DNA of 64,000 nucleotides from Myoxocephalus aenaeus (taxonomy: Eukaryota > Chordata > Actinopteri > Perciformes > Cottidae), in NCBI GenBank assembly GCA_038501785.1, contig JBAMJR010000040.1:2570501-2634500 (forward strand). Reading direction: 5' to 3'. Position numbers and translations under genes: made by a program. Positions within the stretch are counted from its first letter, which is position 1; every line of letters begins with the position of its first letter. The notes beneath the pieces were generated by a model, which was not told the DNA's origin, did no database searches, and saw nothing but the letters and a program-made list of their open reading frames with translations. Positions 26,201 to 34,934 of this stretch are shown in pieces.

Positions 26201-29016
26201 CGTTTACTAGTAGAGATGATTGTGCATTAGTCGTGTTCAGGTTTTATTTTTTTTTCTCAGACACTGAACTCTTTTAAGACTGGCCTAAAAACCTTTTTAT
26301 TCAGGAAGGCATTTTTTACCTTGTGTTGATTCATTGTCAGCTATTAATTAGTCATTTTTAAAACTTTTTTATTAGGGGTTGCTTTAACCATGTTTTAAAC
26401 AACCCTGTCTCCTAAAAATTACGTTCCCCCCAGAACTAATACGCATTCCCAATTACGTTTGATCAGAAACGTATCTCCTCCCTGATTATGTTTGTGTTTG
26501 ACGTATTACACATACGTTGATTATACACGTATACGTTGATTAAACACGTATGTTGATTATACACGTATTTTTGTTTTATTGTTTTTATGTTTGTGTTTGA
26601 CGTATTACAAATACGTTTATAATCGTGTGTTTGTGTTATTGTTTTCTTGCTTTATTTAAGCATATTTTAATTTTTAAACTCTGGGGAGAAAAAAGAAAGG
26701 AGGGCCGGGGTGAGGCCAGCGACGGCCGGCCGCGCCGGGCGCCGGCCGGCCGCACCGGAAATTATTCAAACGGGCGGAAGGAGTCACGGGACCCAACATC
26801 CGGTTTTCAAAATACTAACTGATATGAATGTGTTCAGAACATTTCTGACCACATCCACACATCTTAACTGTACTGGTCTTACAGAAATGTTGTAATGTGT
26901 CAAACACAACGGACTGTTACAGTTAAGATGTGTGGATGTGGTCAGAAATGTTCTGAACACATTCATATCAGTTAGTATTTTCGGATGTTGGGTCCCGTGA
27001 CTCCTTCCGCTCATTTGAATATTTTTTCACGTCAAATTCTGCACTTGATGTGACCACACAGATCCGAGTGTCTGCTGATGATCGCAGTGGTTTACTGCAC
27101 TAGATGGAGTTTATCACACACTTTGGGCTGCATTCACAAACAACCCGACTCAGAGAAGACCGGAGCCGGCGCGAAGGAGGCTGTTACTGCCGGCCTAACG
27201 GCGGCGGCCAAGCGGTCTGACCGGTGCAAGCGGTCTGAAGACCGGCCCGTTACCGGCCTAACAACGGCGGGCAAACGGTCTTCGGCCGGCGCCCGGTGTG
27301 CGGCCGGCGCCCGGTGTGCGGCCGGCGCCCGGTGTGCGGCCGGCGCCCGGTGTGCGGCCGGCGCCCGGTGTGCGGCCGGCGCCCGGTGTGCGGCCGGCGC
27401 CCGGTGTGCGGCCGGCGCCCGGTGTGCGGCCGGCGCCCGGTGTGCGGCCGGCCGTCACTGGCCTCACCCCGCCCCTCCTTTCTTTTTTCTCCCCAGAGTT
27501 TAAAAATTAAAATATGCTTAAATAAAGCAAGAAAACAATAACACAAACACACGATTATAAACGTATTTGTAATACGTCAAACACAAACATAAAAACAATA
27601 AAACAAAAATACGTGTATAATCAACATACGTGTTTAATCAACGTATACGTGTATAATCAACGTATGTGTCAAACACAAACATAATCAGGGAGGAGATACG
27701 TTTCTGATCAAACGTAATTGGGAATGCGTATTAGTTCTGGGGGAACGTAATTTTTAGGAGACAGGGTTGGTTTTAAATGTTTTTATTTTGTTTTACTATA
27801 TATTGTCTCTGTGGCTCTGTGTCTCTGTGGCTCTGTGAAAAGTGCGTTTAAAAATGAAATTTATTATTATTATTTGTCTATGGTTACAACAATAATTAAC
27901 CATCTGAAGGATACGACTGATGCCATTTTACAACAATTAATGTTCCTCGTACGGTGGACTTCCTCTAAAGTCAGAGTTACATGGATGGGGAATTTGACAA
28001 TTGCAACACGTGCCAATTCACTGGAATCAAGAACCGAGCAGGAACACTATGCTCAGCATCACTATAACACACAGTAACCACAAAATAAATAAGTAACTCT
28101 ACTACTAAAATACTGTGATGAAGACAATTATTGGGAAACGGAGAACGACATCAGATATGAGGCTGTAGTATTTATTTAAATTGTATTATAATATTTATAT
28201 GAATTATATGAAGCGAAAGTACTAAAAACTATTTTTCATATATTGCAATCCAATCAACAGCAGAGAGCAAGCTAAAGCCTCAAAACTGACCAGACTTCAG
28301 TCAACACTTCTCTGACAGTCAGAACAACAATTAAAAAGTTTAACAAAAGGTAGCATTTAGTGTTAGAGGGGTTTGTATATTCTATTTTGTATAGTCAGAA
28401 ATAAACTACCTGCTGAGTTGATATTGAGCTCCTGCTTCCACACCGCCATCTCTGCTAACTGGCTGACTGGCTTGTTCATCTGGTGCCTTGCTGCTCCGAG
28501 GCCTGAAGCAACGCATCTTTGCACTGCCGGACTCTCGGTCCTACTCTCTGGCTCCCTTCCCTTTTGTACAATCACTGAATTCAGATATTCTGAGATTCTG
28601 GGCACTGACGTTGTCGTGGCGAGTGACGTCATGCATGTGTTAAGATTCACCCCGCCTTAGTGGACAAACTGGATCTCAACACGCCCACAGTGACCAATAA
28701 AATCTGCCATAATCACACCTGTTTGTGCGCCACAGCTGACATGCAGAGTATGAAATGTCTCTGTGGCATAAATGTGATGCCCATGATTAGAATATAAAAT
28801 GTGTTTTTGTTGCGTTGGAACGCGTGTTTTCTTCATTCATAAGAACCTGTCTCCATGGGCTTGTTCTTCAACAATAGCTAGGAAATCCTGAATTAGAACA
28901 ACAGTACTGGACCAAGATCACAACCCAAACTGTTAGTTAGACCTGTCCTCCATGCAAATCTAGTTATAGTTTGTTTTTCTTCAAGTGGAACATAAAAACA
29001 AAAACAAACAGGCTAA

Positions 29017-29070
<54 letters not shown>

Positions 29071-31461
29071 AAGGCACAGCCACACCTAAAGCCACACCTA
29101 AAGCCACAGATAATGCTTTAACAGATAATGCTTTAACAGAACAGGAAGAACCAACAGTTGCACTGGGGAAATGATTTAGAGAAGAAAGTCTATGCCAGGA
29201 TTGAAAGCTTATAGCCTGAAAGTCCCTCTGCCCTTTAATCTTTATATAGATAGATAGATAGATAGATAGATATCTATATAAAGATTAAAGGGCATATATA
29301 TATCCCCTTTCAAAATGATGATCACTTCACTATTACATACAGTGGAGCACAATATCAATACAATAGCAATGTTGAATCACAGTAGCATTATGTCAACAAG
29401 TCCTAATAATGTATGTAATGTACAACATACAAATATGCCATCACTGAGGTATGAGGTCTTGTCTGGGTCGATAAAACAACGTATATGAATATTACATATC
29501 TAGAAGATCCTCGACACAGGTATACAGATTTGTAGTTTTTAACACTACACCTACATTTTGTCTGTATTTTTTTTGACTAGCTACACTATTAAAACATGGC
29601 TTACAAATAACTAAATGGCATACTATTGCTGCCATGCACAAGTGCATGAATATAATCCAAAACACAGAACACCTAACGTTTACCTGTAGTGAGTAGAACA
29701 GTGGCGAACACTGCAAATTAGCTTCAGAAAAGCATATCTTGGCATGGTTTCTGTCCCGAGCCCCATCAGCAAGAACACAGAGAAGCAAAAAGAAGTGACT
29801 GGTAGAGGGAGTCTGCTTCTCTTACACAGGATCAAACTGCATGGAAGCCAGGCAATCTTACATTACCAGGTAAGACAGGTATTCGTCAAACACTCACGGC
29901 TGTATTATACACAACCTTAAAATACACAGCTCAATCCCGTGTATGTTTGCACAGACAGACACACACCATTTGATTATCCATGACTTAAACGGTTGAATTT
30001 CCAAAAGACATTAGTAATAACAATAGCGGCCTGTGGAAAACATTTAAGCTGATACTCTCATCAAACAATAGGAGCACAAGTTTAAACCTAAACTACCACA
30101 TTTGTAAGCACCTTGTGAAATGGTGTCAGTGTCACAGCCCCGAACATATTCCAGTGATTTAATGTGAGCAGAAAAGAGTTCAGTAGCAAATAAACAAGGA
30201 AGAAAGCCGGGTCACAGTCAAGAACCTTTTAGTCTAGTGCAAGTAAATCAGACAAAGACAGATGTTTGATGAGGTCTAGACGTTTCCAAATGTACTGTAA
30301 GTTTGAAGAGGCGAACAACAAAGCAGGCTGCAGTATTTTTGGACACGTTTTAGGTGCATAATTAATGTTTCGACAGAAAGTTGCAGGGGTCCAGAAAGTG
30401 AAACGTTGGCAATATGCTCGGCCCAGGAATTTATTCATTTTGATTTAACAATGCAGACTACATGGGAGTTAAAGGAAATGCCCACATATGTCCCGGGTAA
30501 CGTTTGGCACGAGATTTTAACACTGTTAAAAAAAATGGCAACCTATTTTGCGAGGCTAATTTAGTTGTTATTAATGTTTTTTTCAACTCTTGTTACATTT
30601 ACAGTGGATAAATAGAAGTAAGAGCCACCCGTTAATTACATTTCGACATCAGACAAGTACAGACTGAAACACAATGAAATCTGAGTATAAGGGGAGGTGC
30701 CGCAGCCTCTGACAAAAACGTGTTTATACAAACTACCTGACTAACTGCTTATATTTGCCTACACACCTGCATATAACTGCCCACACTGTTTGAACAGAAG
30801 GTAAAAGGTTATTGTGCAAAGTGTAAGGAGTCTTTTCTGAGGCAGGTTCATAAATTAATCCCCAAACACTTTGACCAGCACACATCTGTAGTTCATGTCC
30901 AGTGAAACAGTGTCCACTCAGGTTCTGTTACAGATGTAGAGGCATCGTCTCCATCTGCTGGCATCGAACTGCATCAACACACGTGTGGGCACTTAATACA
31001 CAAAATGTTATTTATCCTGTTTAAGTCATTTAAAGGCCTGAGCAGGTAAATCACGTAATGTCAAGAAGGCGTCACAGCTTCCACTCCGGCCAGAAACAAC
31101 TCATCCGCCTCATGTTCCAACGCTTTACAATACAGTGTATGTATACAGTAATGCAGCTTCTCTCACTGTGAGTTACATAGACTGCACACAGCGAGGAGCG
31201 GTCTTCAGGTTATGACTGACTGACAAGGACATTTTATTCTTGACCAAAATATGTCTTGCTTTCAGGATATTTTTAAGCAATGGAAACTTTTGACAGGCGA
31301 ATTTATTGTCTTTATTCATTTTATTTGGGTTTAACGGTCTAAAATGTTCAGAAAACATATTGATGACGGACTCAATGGAATAAATCCTCACTCTCCCATT
31401 CCCTCCTGTCTTTTAGACTCATATGTCTGACTGCTGCTAAATACAGAAAGTTAGTTTTTAT

Positions 31462-31521
<60 letters not shown>

Positions 31522-32548
31522 TCAATATTTTTTTTATCTATTTGCACTTTATTATCTTTATTCACTTTATTTGTTGGACAAGAGAGAAACGTTTCTTCAA
31601 TTCCTCTATGTGTTTGGTACATGTCGAGAAATTGACAATAAAGCCGACTGACTTTGAATAGCAGAATCTACTGTTGAGGCATCTGCTGAAGACAGCTTTT
31701 GAAAATGTCCCCTTCCCTTGAATGTGCAAAGAACTTGATTGACTTGAGTGACAAAATGTGGCAGAGTGGCGACATAAACCAGGCTCTCAAAGAATGCAAC
31801 TGACAAGACAGAGTATGACAACACTTCATCCCACCTGCAGACATGGTGTTTGTACTGTGACAGCGAGCTATGGCTCCGCCTCCGGGCGACTACAAGTGGG
31901 CTACAACAAACTCTGCATGCAGCTGGGAAATGAAGCCGATTCACTGCAAAGGCATTTTTATGACAGGGAGCAGTGTTTACCAAAGTGACCACACACAGCT
32001 CACTGTTTGTTTTCAGAGTATACTTCCTCTGTTTATCATCTTAATAAATAAATAACCGAGGATCTACCCAGAAACGCGATTTAACGCCACACTCCGGACA
32101 AACTATTTCCTGGGCCAAAATTGTCCAACTGTAGAATACAACTTTGATTGTACTTTTGGTGAATGGACGGGCGACCTTGACGTGTCCTTTGTAGTTTTAG
32201 CGCGTGCCAAACCGATGCTAACCGTGTTGAGGTCATCACATACGACATAAATGGTCTGCAACCTCCCCGGGAACCCACTGGCTACATGACCTGAATAAAC
32301 ACGCCGTTTGAATGATCATAACCTCGCCAAGAATGGACACAGTAGTGTACCGAGTAACCGAACATGACAATAAGAGGATTATCTGGGTTATCACCCCGCG
32401 AGGAGCGACGCAGGAAGCTGCGCTGCTCTCGCTGTCTGTCGGTCGACTAGACGTCATTAGCGAAGATTGCTCGCACGTGTGTTAATGTGTCGTATCAAAC
32501 GTCCTACCTGCATAATTGAAGGAGGGATGCTGCCTCGTGCGCCGACAT
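12722..32548 (-). CDS. acot7: acyl-CoA thioesterase 7 (partial, 3' end beyond left edge)
   Basis: Acot7 hydrolyses long-chain acyl-CoAs to free fatty acid and CoA in the cytosol, notably in neurons, using two tandem hotdog domains. Coding exons read on the minus strand are 32548-32508 (1a) or 28516-28410 (1b), then 25389-25272, 22955-22799, 14301-14210, 13993-13879 and 12808-12722. All junctions are GT-AG and phases agree throughout. The first hotdog domain shows IMRPDDAN, GNVHGG, KMIEEAG, GEVAHVTAEITY and LWYVP. The Asn of DDAN corresponds to the catalytic Asn24 described for mouse Acot7. A linker with RKRYEAQKLERLETK leads to the start of the second domain, SLIHLVGPSDCTLH. The partner catalytic Asp (in MDEVAG of the second domain) and the C-terminus are not in the window; I searched 1-12721 by eye without finding them. 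The open 203-225 codons match human ACOT7 closely, so the identity is secure. Confidence 0.95.
12821..12902. repeat. (CA)41 microsatellite next to acot7 exon 6
   Basis: 82 bp of pure CA, reading (TG)41 in the acot7 sense, ending 12 nt before the exon 6 acceptor. Confidence 0.95.
13879..13993 (-). CDS. acot7: acot7 exon 5 (inter-domain linker)
   Basis: 115 bp (38 codons + 1 nt), acceptor CTGTAG|T and donor CCCAG|GTACC. It encodes the charged linker between the two hotdog domains: YACQEQEEQGRKRYEAQKLE, RLETKARTEE, then VVPPPANP. Human has QEQEEEGRKRYEAQKLERME here. Other open frames over this stretch are frame-shifted shadows. Confidence 0.93.
14210..14301 (-). CDS. acot7: acot7 exon 4 (end of hotdog domain 1)
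   Basis: 92 bp (2 + 30 codons). The acceptor is ATTGCAG|GT, and AAG precedes the donor GTACAT. The frame reads AKKLANKAALWYVPCSLQNV then NKVMDVPPIK, matching the human segment AKKLTNKATLWYVPLSLKNV. The exon ends in phase 0. Confidence 0.95.
18371..18464. repeat. (GTAT)n then (GT)n microsatellite
   Basis: About 18 GTAT/TATG units followed by ~11 TG units. Confidence 0.95.
18747..18814. repeat. (GT)n microsatellite
   Basis: About 34 GT units. Confidence 0.95.
20197..20267. repeat. (TA)n microsatellite
   Basis: About 35 TA units. Confidence 0.95.
21212..21405. repeat. minisatellite, ~4 units of 40-60 bp
   Basis: Units share GATATATTGTGCATGTGTGT then GTATTAATAGGTGTA; unit lengths vary by internal duplication of the TAGATATATTG part. 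Confidence 0.8.
22231..22433 (+). repeat. dispersed fish repeat (CCTCCGCCAAGG ... GTGCCCGTCTAGTT)
   Basis: Shows landmarks of a very common fish interspersed repeat: CCTCCGCCAAGG at the start, TTTCCATGAAACTTGGTG, GAGATAGGGCAT, and GCGCTCTCAGAGTGCCCGTC with TAGTT at the end. This copy is internally deleted. Confidence 0.65.
22799..22955 (-). CDS. acot7: acot7 exon 3 (hotdog domain 1, beta-sheet core)
   Basis: 157 bp (52 codons + 1 nt), acceptor CTCTAG|G and donor ACAG|GTGACT. It reads DRCMAALVRVEKTEFLFPMF, then IGEVAHVTAEITYASQHSLE and VQVKVLAENILT. The human counterpart reads ...RVERTDFLSPMCIGEVAHVSAEITYTSKHS.... Phase 1 at the 3' end joins exon 4 to make Gly. Confidence 0.95.
22956..25271 (-). 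other. acot7 intron 2
   Basis: 2.3 kb, AT-rich. The only structured item noticed is a perfect 22-bp palindrome at 24162-24183. No coding potential seen beyond short random frames. Confidence 0.75.
24162..24183. repeat. 22-bp perfect palindrome
   Basis: ACTTAGATCTT and its exact complement meet without a spacer, in acot7 intron 2. Confidence 0.95.
25272..25389 (-). CDS. acot7: acot7 exon 2 (start of hotdog domain 1)
   Basis: 118 bp (1 + 39 codons), acceptor CTGCAG|G and donor GGG|GTAAGA. It encodes IMRPDDANIVGN, VHGGIILKMIEEAG and TRHCNTQNG. It carries the Asn of the DDAN motif, equivalent to Asn24 of mouse Acot7 (one of the two residues reported as essential), and the central hotdog helix with the VHGG turn. 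The exon ends in phase 0, as in mammals. Confidence 0.95.
26400..27769. mobile_element. foldback DNA transposon, non-autonomous, copy 1
   Basis: A 1370-bp element flanked by an exact 8-bp target duplication GTTTTAAA (26392-26399 and 27770-27777). Termini are inverted and nearly identical over ~330 bp, starting CAACCCTGTCTCC and including repeated ACGTAT/TTGATTA strings. Inside lie GC-rich GGCCGGC sequences, an inner inverted repeat (26765-26872 versus 26918-27019) and nine 18-bp tandem repeats (27283-27444). No transposase frame is present, so it is non-autonomous. An 8-bp duplication fits hAT, Merlin, P or Zisupton-like superfamilies; the terminus does not settle which. High arm identity implies a recent insertion. 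Confidence 0.85.
27283..27444. repeat. 18-bp minisatellite, nine exact units, in foldback element
   Basis: Unit CGGCCGGCGCCCGGTGTG repeated nine times without a mismatch, within the right half of the foldback element. It is open on several frames as Arg/Gly/Ala/Pro-rich repeats, but nothing indicates translation. Confidence 0.95.
28410..28516 (-). CDS. acot7: acot7 alternative first exon 1b (35 codons + 2 nt)
   Basis: A second ATG-initiated frame begins MRCFRPRSSK and ends QYQLS plus AG before a donor CAG|GTAGTT. The phase is identical to exon 1a, so it also gives Arg at the splice and runs into IMRPDD of exon 2. It sits in a GC-richer island about 4 kb downstream of exon 1a within an AT-rich intron. 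Vertebrate ACOT7 is known to use several alternative first exons giving different N-termini, so an extra first exon is expected. The leader is Arg/Lys/Ser-rich at its start; I cannot assign a targeting role. Longer open frames on either strand here are out of phase with exon 2. Confidence 0.65.
29018..29068. repeat. G51 homopolymer
   Basis: 51 consecutive G residues, followed by short tandem duplications (AGCCACACCTAA and ATAATGCTTTAACAG, each about twice). Length may be affected by sequencing or assembly. Confidence 0.9.
29230..29293. repeat. 23-bp inverted repeat around a GATA microsatellite loop
   Basis: Arms 29230-29252 and 29271-29293 are exact complements (GCCCTTTAATCTTTATATAG...) with an 18-nt GATA-repeat loop. 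Confidence 0.95.
31464..31515. repeat. (TA)n microsatellite
   Basis: About 26 TA units. Confidence 0.95.
31545..31662 (+). repeat. LINE-type 3' tail
   Basis: Ends TTGACAATAAAGCCGACTGA followed by CTTTGAATAG, a common fish non-LTR retrotransposon tail. Truncated at its 5' side. Confidence 0.5.
32508..32548 (-). CDS. acot7: acot7 exon 1a (first coding exon, 13 codons + 2 nt)
   Basis: On the minus strand the frame reads MSAHEAASLLQLC plus AG, then a strong donor CAG|GTAGGA. Joined to exon 2 the AG+G makes Arg, giving ...LLQLCR-IMRPDD. This parallels the human isoform that starts MSGPDVETPS and ends IQICR-IMRPDD at the same junction and phase. The ATG is the only in-frame start close to the donor. 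A longer Met-initiated frame over the same bases is in the wrong phase for exon 2. The exon lies at the lower edge of a CpG-richer stretch that would act as promoter. Confidence 0.85.
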
Positions 32549-32559
32549 GATGATGATGG

Positions 32560-32960
32560 TGATGGTGACGATGGGCTCTCGGGGTTTGTTGGTCTCGTGT
32601 TGCAGCGAGATTCCTGTGTGATGTGAAGTGAAAGCACTCCCCTTCGGTGTCCGCCGGCTTCTCTGTCTGCTCTCCTTGAGAAATGACTCATCTGTGAGGA
32701 AACCACTTTGACTTCCCGGAGATGATGCTCAGAGGGGGTTTTGTTGAGCTCAATTGTTCATTCAAATGTGACGTTCACCAAACGACAGCCACTTAGCATT
32801 GCGACCGGTGCATTTTAAAGAGCTACGTGGGGGGAAAGATATAATTGTGCAACGGAAATAGAAACCGTAACCATAGCAATACCTAAAATCGTCGCAGGGG
32901 GGCAACAGAGACCGCGTTTTAAACGCAGGCGCAGTAGCTCACCGTGTCCGCTGGGAGCGC
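32560..32960 (-). promoter_or_regulatory. acot7: acot7 exon 1a promoter / 5' UTR region
   Basis: The ~400 bp upstream of the exon 1a ATG is CpG-richer than its surroundings and lacks a clear TATA box, as expected for a housekeeping-type promoter. An RFX X-box-like 14-mer, GTAACCATAGCAAT, lies at 32867-32880. The boundaries and transcription start are inferred, not seen. Confidence 0.5.
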
Positions 32961-33926
32961 GATTCACCACAACATCCACCCCGGAGTCACACTGGCCAAC
33001 GGTTTTTATTCAGTTAAACACTGCTTGGCAGATGTCTCAGCCAGGCCTTTGCTCATTAAACAGAGAGCTGGTGCCATATGTAACACATTGCGACATGTTT
33101 GCTGAACCAAGCTCCAGTTCAAAGTCTGGAGACGCTTTTTTTAAAATCGTTTCCACGTTGGAAGGTGGCAGGCCTCAAAACATTATTTTCTGATGCCTTT
33201 CAATAAAATGCATCCTAGCACACAGTAGTTTGTGTGTGTGCTTTGCTGTGTGATGTGTTCTGCCCCTGTAATTGTAACCCAAATGCAAGGTGCATTCACT
33301 TTATGTTTGTGTGTGAATTGCACCAATTTCAAAACGTTATGCATTTCCCATATGATCATTTTATAATCTGTCATGGCTGTGCGTTATTATGGCAGATTCT
33401 GACAAATTGTAATTAAAACACAACACAATATCTTACCACTACATCGTAGTTTTATTTGAGTATATAACATATATACAACATTTGCTTTAAATGGCAAAAA
33501 TACAACACATCCCGACAGAGATACTTTGAATGACACATAATATGTCTACAGATTAATCTGCACAGACTCAATACACTGAAGTCTAAGGTGCAAATTCATA
33601 CAGACGACCCTTTGGGTCTTACAGGGCTGTTTCAATGGCCCTTAATCACTTAGTCCGCGAAGAGGACTAAATATTTACCGTATACATACATGCAGATTTA
33701 AAAACATACGACTGTCTAAACTTGTCAATTTATACTGGACAATAGACTCGTGCGCGAAACGTAAGTATATAATACTCAACCAATACGATTTAACGATGAA
33801 TTCTGGCTTTTCATCAACGGGAGCGAGGCTGTGAATCACTGTGCATATTTACAAGTGATGCTATCTCAGCATACCTATATGAAACACTTTATAGTCTTTT
33901 TACAGGGTTTTAGGAGACCCGGAACT
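32961..33926 (-). other. hes2A 3' UTR and short hes2A-acot7 intergenic region
   Basis: Roughly 33.45-33.93 kb is probable hes2A 3' UTR. The remaining ~0.5 kb separates its poly(A) signal from the acot7 promoter. Both genes are co-oriented. No further gene seen. Confidence 0.55.
33451..33456 (-). terminator. candidate polyadenylation signal of hes2A
   Basis: AATAAA on the minus strand about 470 bp after the hes2A stop codon, giving a plausible 3' UTR. It is the first canonical signal I noticed downstream; usage is inferred. Confidence 0.4.
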
Positions 33927-34847
33927 CTACCATGGTCTCCACATGGCATCGCTGACAGCCGGAGGTCCTGACTGAGCTCTGCTGGGAGCCACTGCGCCAC
34001 TGCGGGACTGGCTCTCCATCCTGGAGCTGGATTTGAGGCTCAGGAGTCTTTGTTGGATCTGAGGGAGGGTCCTGGAGCTCTGAGCGCAGCAGCTCAAACA
34101 GGCTGGAGTGACGGTGGCGGACATGGACTGCTGGACGAACTCGTTCACCCGCTGACACGCGTCTTGATCCAGACTCGTTTTGGGAAGCAGAGTGGAGACG
34201 CGCTGCAGGCAGGCTTTGTAGCCTTCTTTGTAACTGTCTGCGGAATCTGAAAAGAGAATGATATGTTAGTTTTGTTGTTCTAAAACGTCCATAGTCCACT
34301 GGATATAAATATGTCCAAAAAAAAGTGTGAAACAAGCAGAACCATAACTCACTTTTTGTGTTAACGGGGGGAATGTCGCTGAGGAACCTCACAGTCATTT
34401 CCAGGATGTCAGCTTTCTCCAGCTTGGAGTAGCGAGTTTTCTGGAGAAAATAATAGAAAGCCAGTGTTAAACACATGAATCTTCAACATCTTGACTTTAG
34501 TTTATCTGAAACAGTTTTCTGCATGTATTGAAATGGATATAATAACTTACATCTCTGCCTGTGAGGGGAAGGATGAGGTTTTTCAAAAGGTTCAGGCTGT
34601 CGTTGATACGGGCGCGCCTTTTCTTTTCCATTAAAGGTTTCATTGTCTGAAAAGAACACATCATATTTAGCATCCATCCATTCATTCAATACATTAAATG
34701 TAAATTATCAGAGGAAATGTTTAGAATAATAAAACAAAATGCAGTCACAGTGCTTACCTTTCTGAGCTCAAGAGCTTCTTTTCTTTTGGCCACAGTTAGC
34801 CTTGGAGAAAAAGACTGGAGAGCTTCACAAGTCATGTTTGGAGACAT
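33927..34847 (-). CDS. hes2: Hes2-type bHLH-Orange transcriptional repressor, copy A
   Basis: Minus-strand exons 34847-34758, 34646-34551, 34440-34353 and 34246-33927 join to a 197-aa protein with correct GT-AG sites and phases. Residues ~31-90 form the bHLH: KPLMEKKRRARIN has the Pro-containing basic region of Hairy/E(spl) factors, and SKLEKADILEMTVRFL is helix 2. Residues ~96-130 form the Orange domain, beginning SYKEGYKACLQRV. The C-terminal WRPW recruits Groucho/TLE corepressors. The YKEGY-type Orange domain and short length fit HES2 rather than HES1/5. The start MSPNMTCEAL aligns with that of copy B. An upstream in-frame ATG at 34916 lies only ~8 bp from the TATA box and so probably precedes the transcription start. 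The intron between LTGRD and KTRYSKLEK is the ancestral Hes intron that copy B lacks. In teleosts such pairs are named hes2.1/hes2.2; I cannot tell which this is. Confidence 0.92.
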
Positions 34848-34923
34848 TTTCAGTCGTCTTTGTGCCAGAGAAGTGTTCAGAACAGAAGTCAGTGGAGATG
34901 TGTCTCTAACGGCCAAGAGCTGC

Positions 34924-34934
34924 GGTATTTATGC
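34924..34934 (-). promoter_or_regulatory. TATA box of hes2A
   Basis: The minus strand reads GCATAAATACC 77 bp upstream of the ATG. The same CATAAATA core sits ~94 bp upstream of the hes2B ATG, so the box was kept after duplication. Transcription would be expected to start near 34900. Confidence 0.6.

Larger units (their letters stand above)
25390..28409 (-). other. acot7 intron downstream of exon 1b, with foldback transposon
   Basis: Between exon 1b and exon 2. It is dominated by the 1.37-kb foldback element at 26400-27769. The flanks are ordinary AT-rich sequence without recognisable exons. Confidence 0.8.
28517..32507 (-). other. acot7 intron 1a; no exon found
   Basis: Lies between the alternative first exons. 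It contains a 51-G homopolymer at 29.0 kb, a GATA-loop inverted repeat at 29.23-29.29 kb, a (TA)n at 31.46 kb and a LINE-like tail at 31.55-31.66 kb. Nothing else recognisable. Confidence 0.75.

Noticed and set aside
27078..27552. 100-141-codon frames through the 18-bp array, and a similar frame in copy 2 (39045-39308)
   Set aside because: The frame is partly shared between the two foldback copies, but most base differences change the amino acid and the array is open in several frames. No sign of selection on protein.
28373..28660. 95-codon frames on both strands at acot7 exon 1b
   Set aside because: Neither is in phase with exon 2. The phase-correct minus-strand frame starting at 28516 is preferred.
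32482..32706. 74-codon minus-strand frame over acot7 exon 1a
   Set aside because: Its phase at the donor is wrong for exon 2; the MSAHEAAS frame fits and parallels the human isoform.
32400..33000. Bidirectional promoter serving acot7 and hes2A
   Set aside because: hes2A is transcribed towards acot7 on the same strand and has its own TATA promoter at 34.93 kb.
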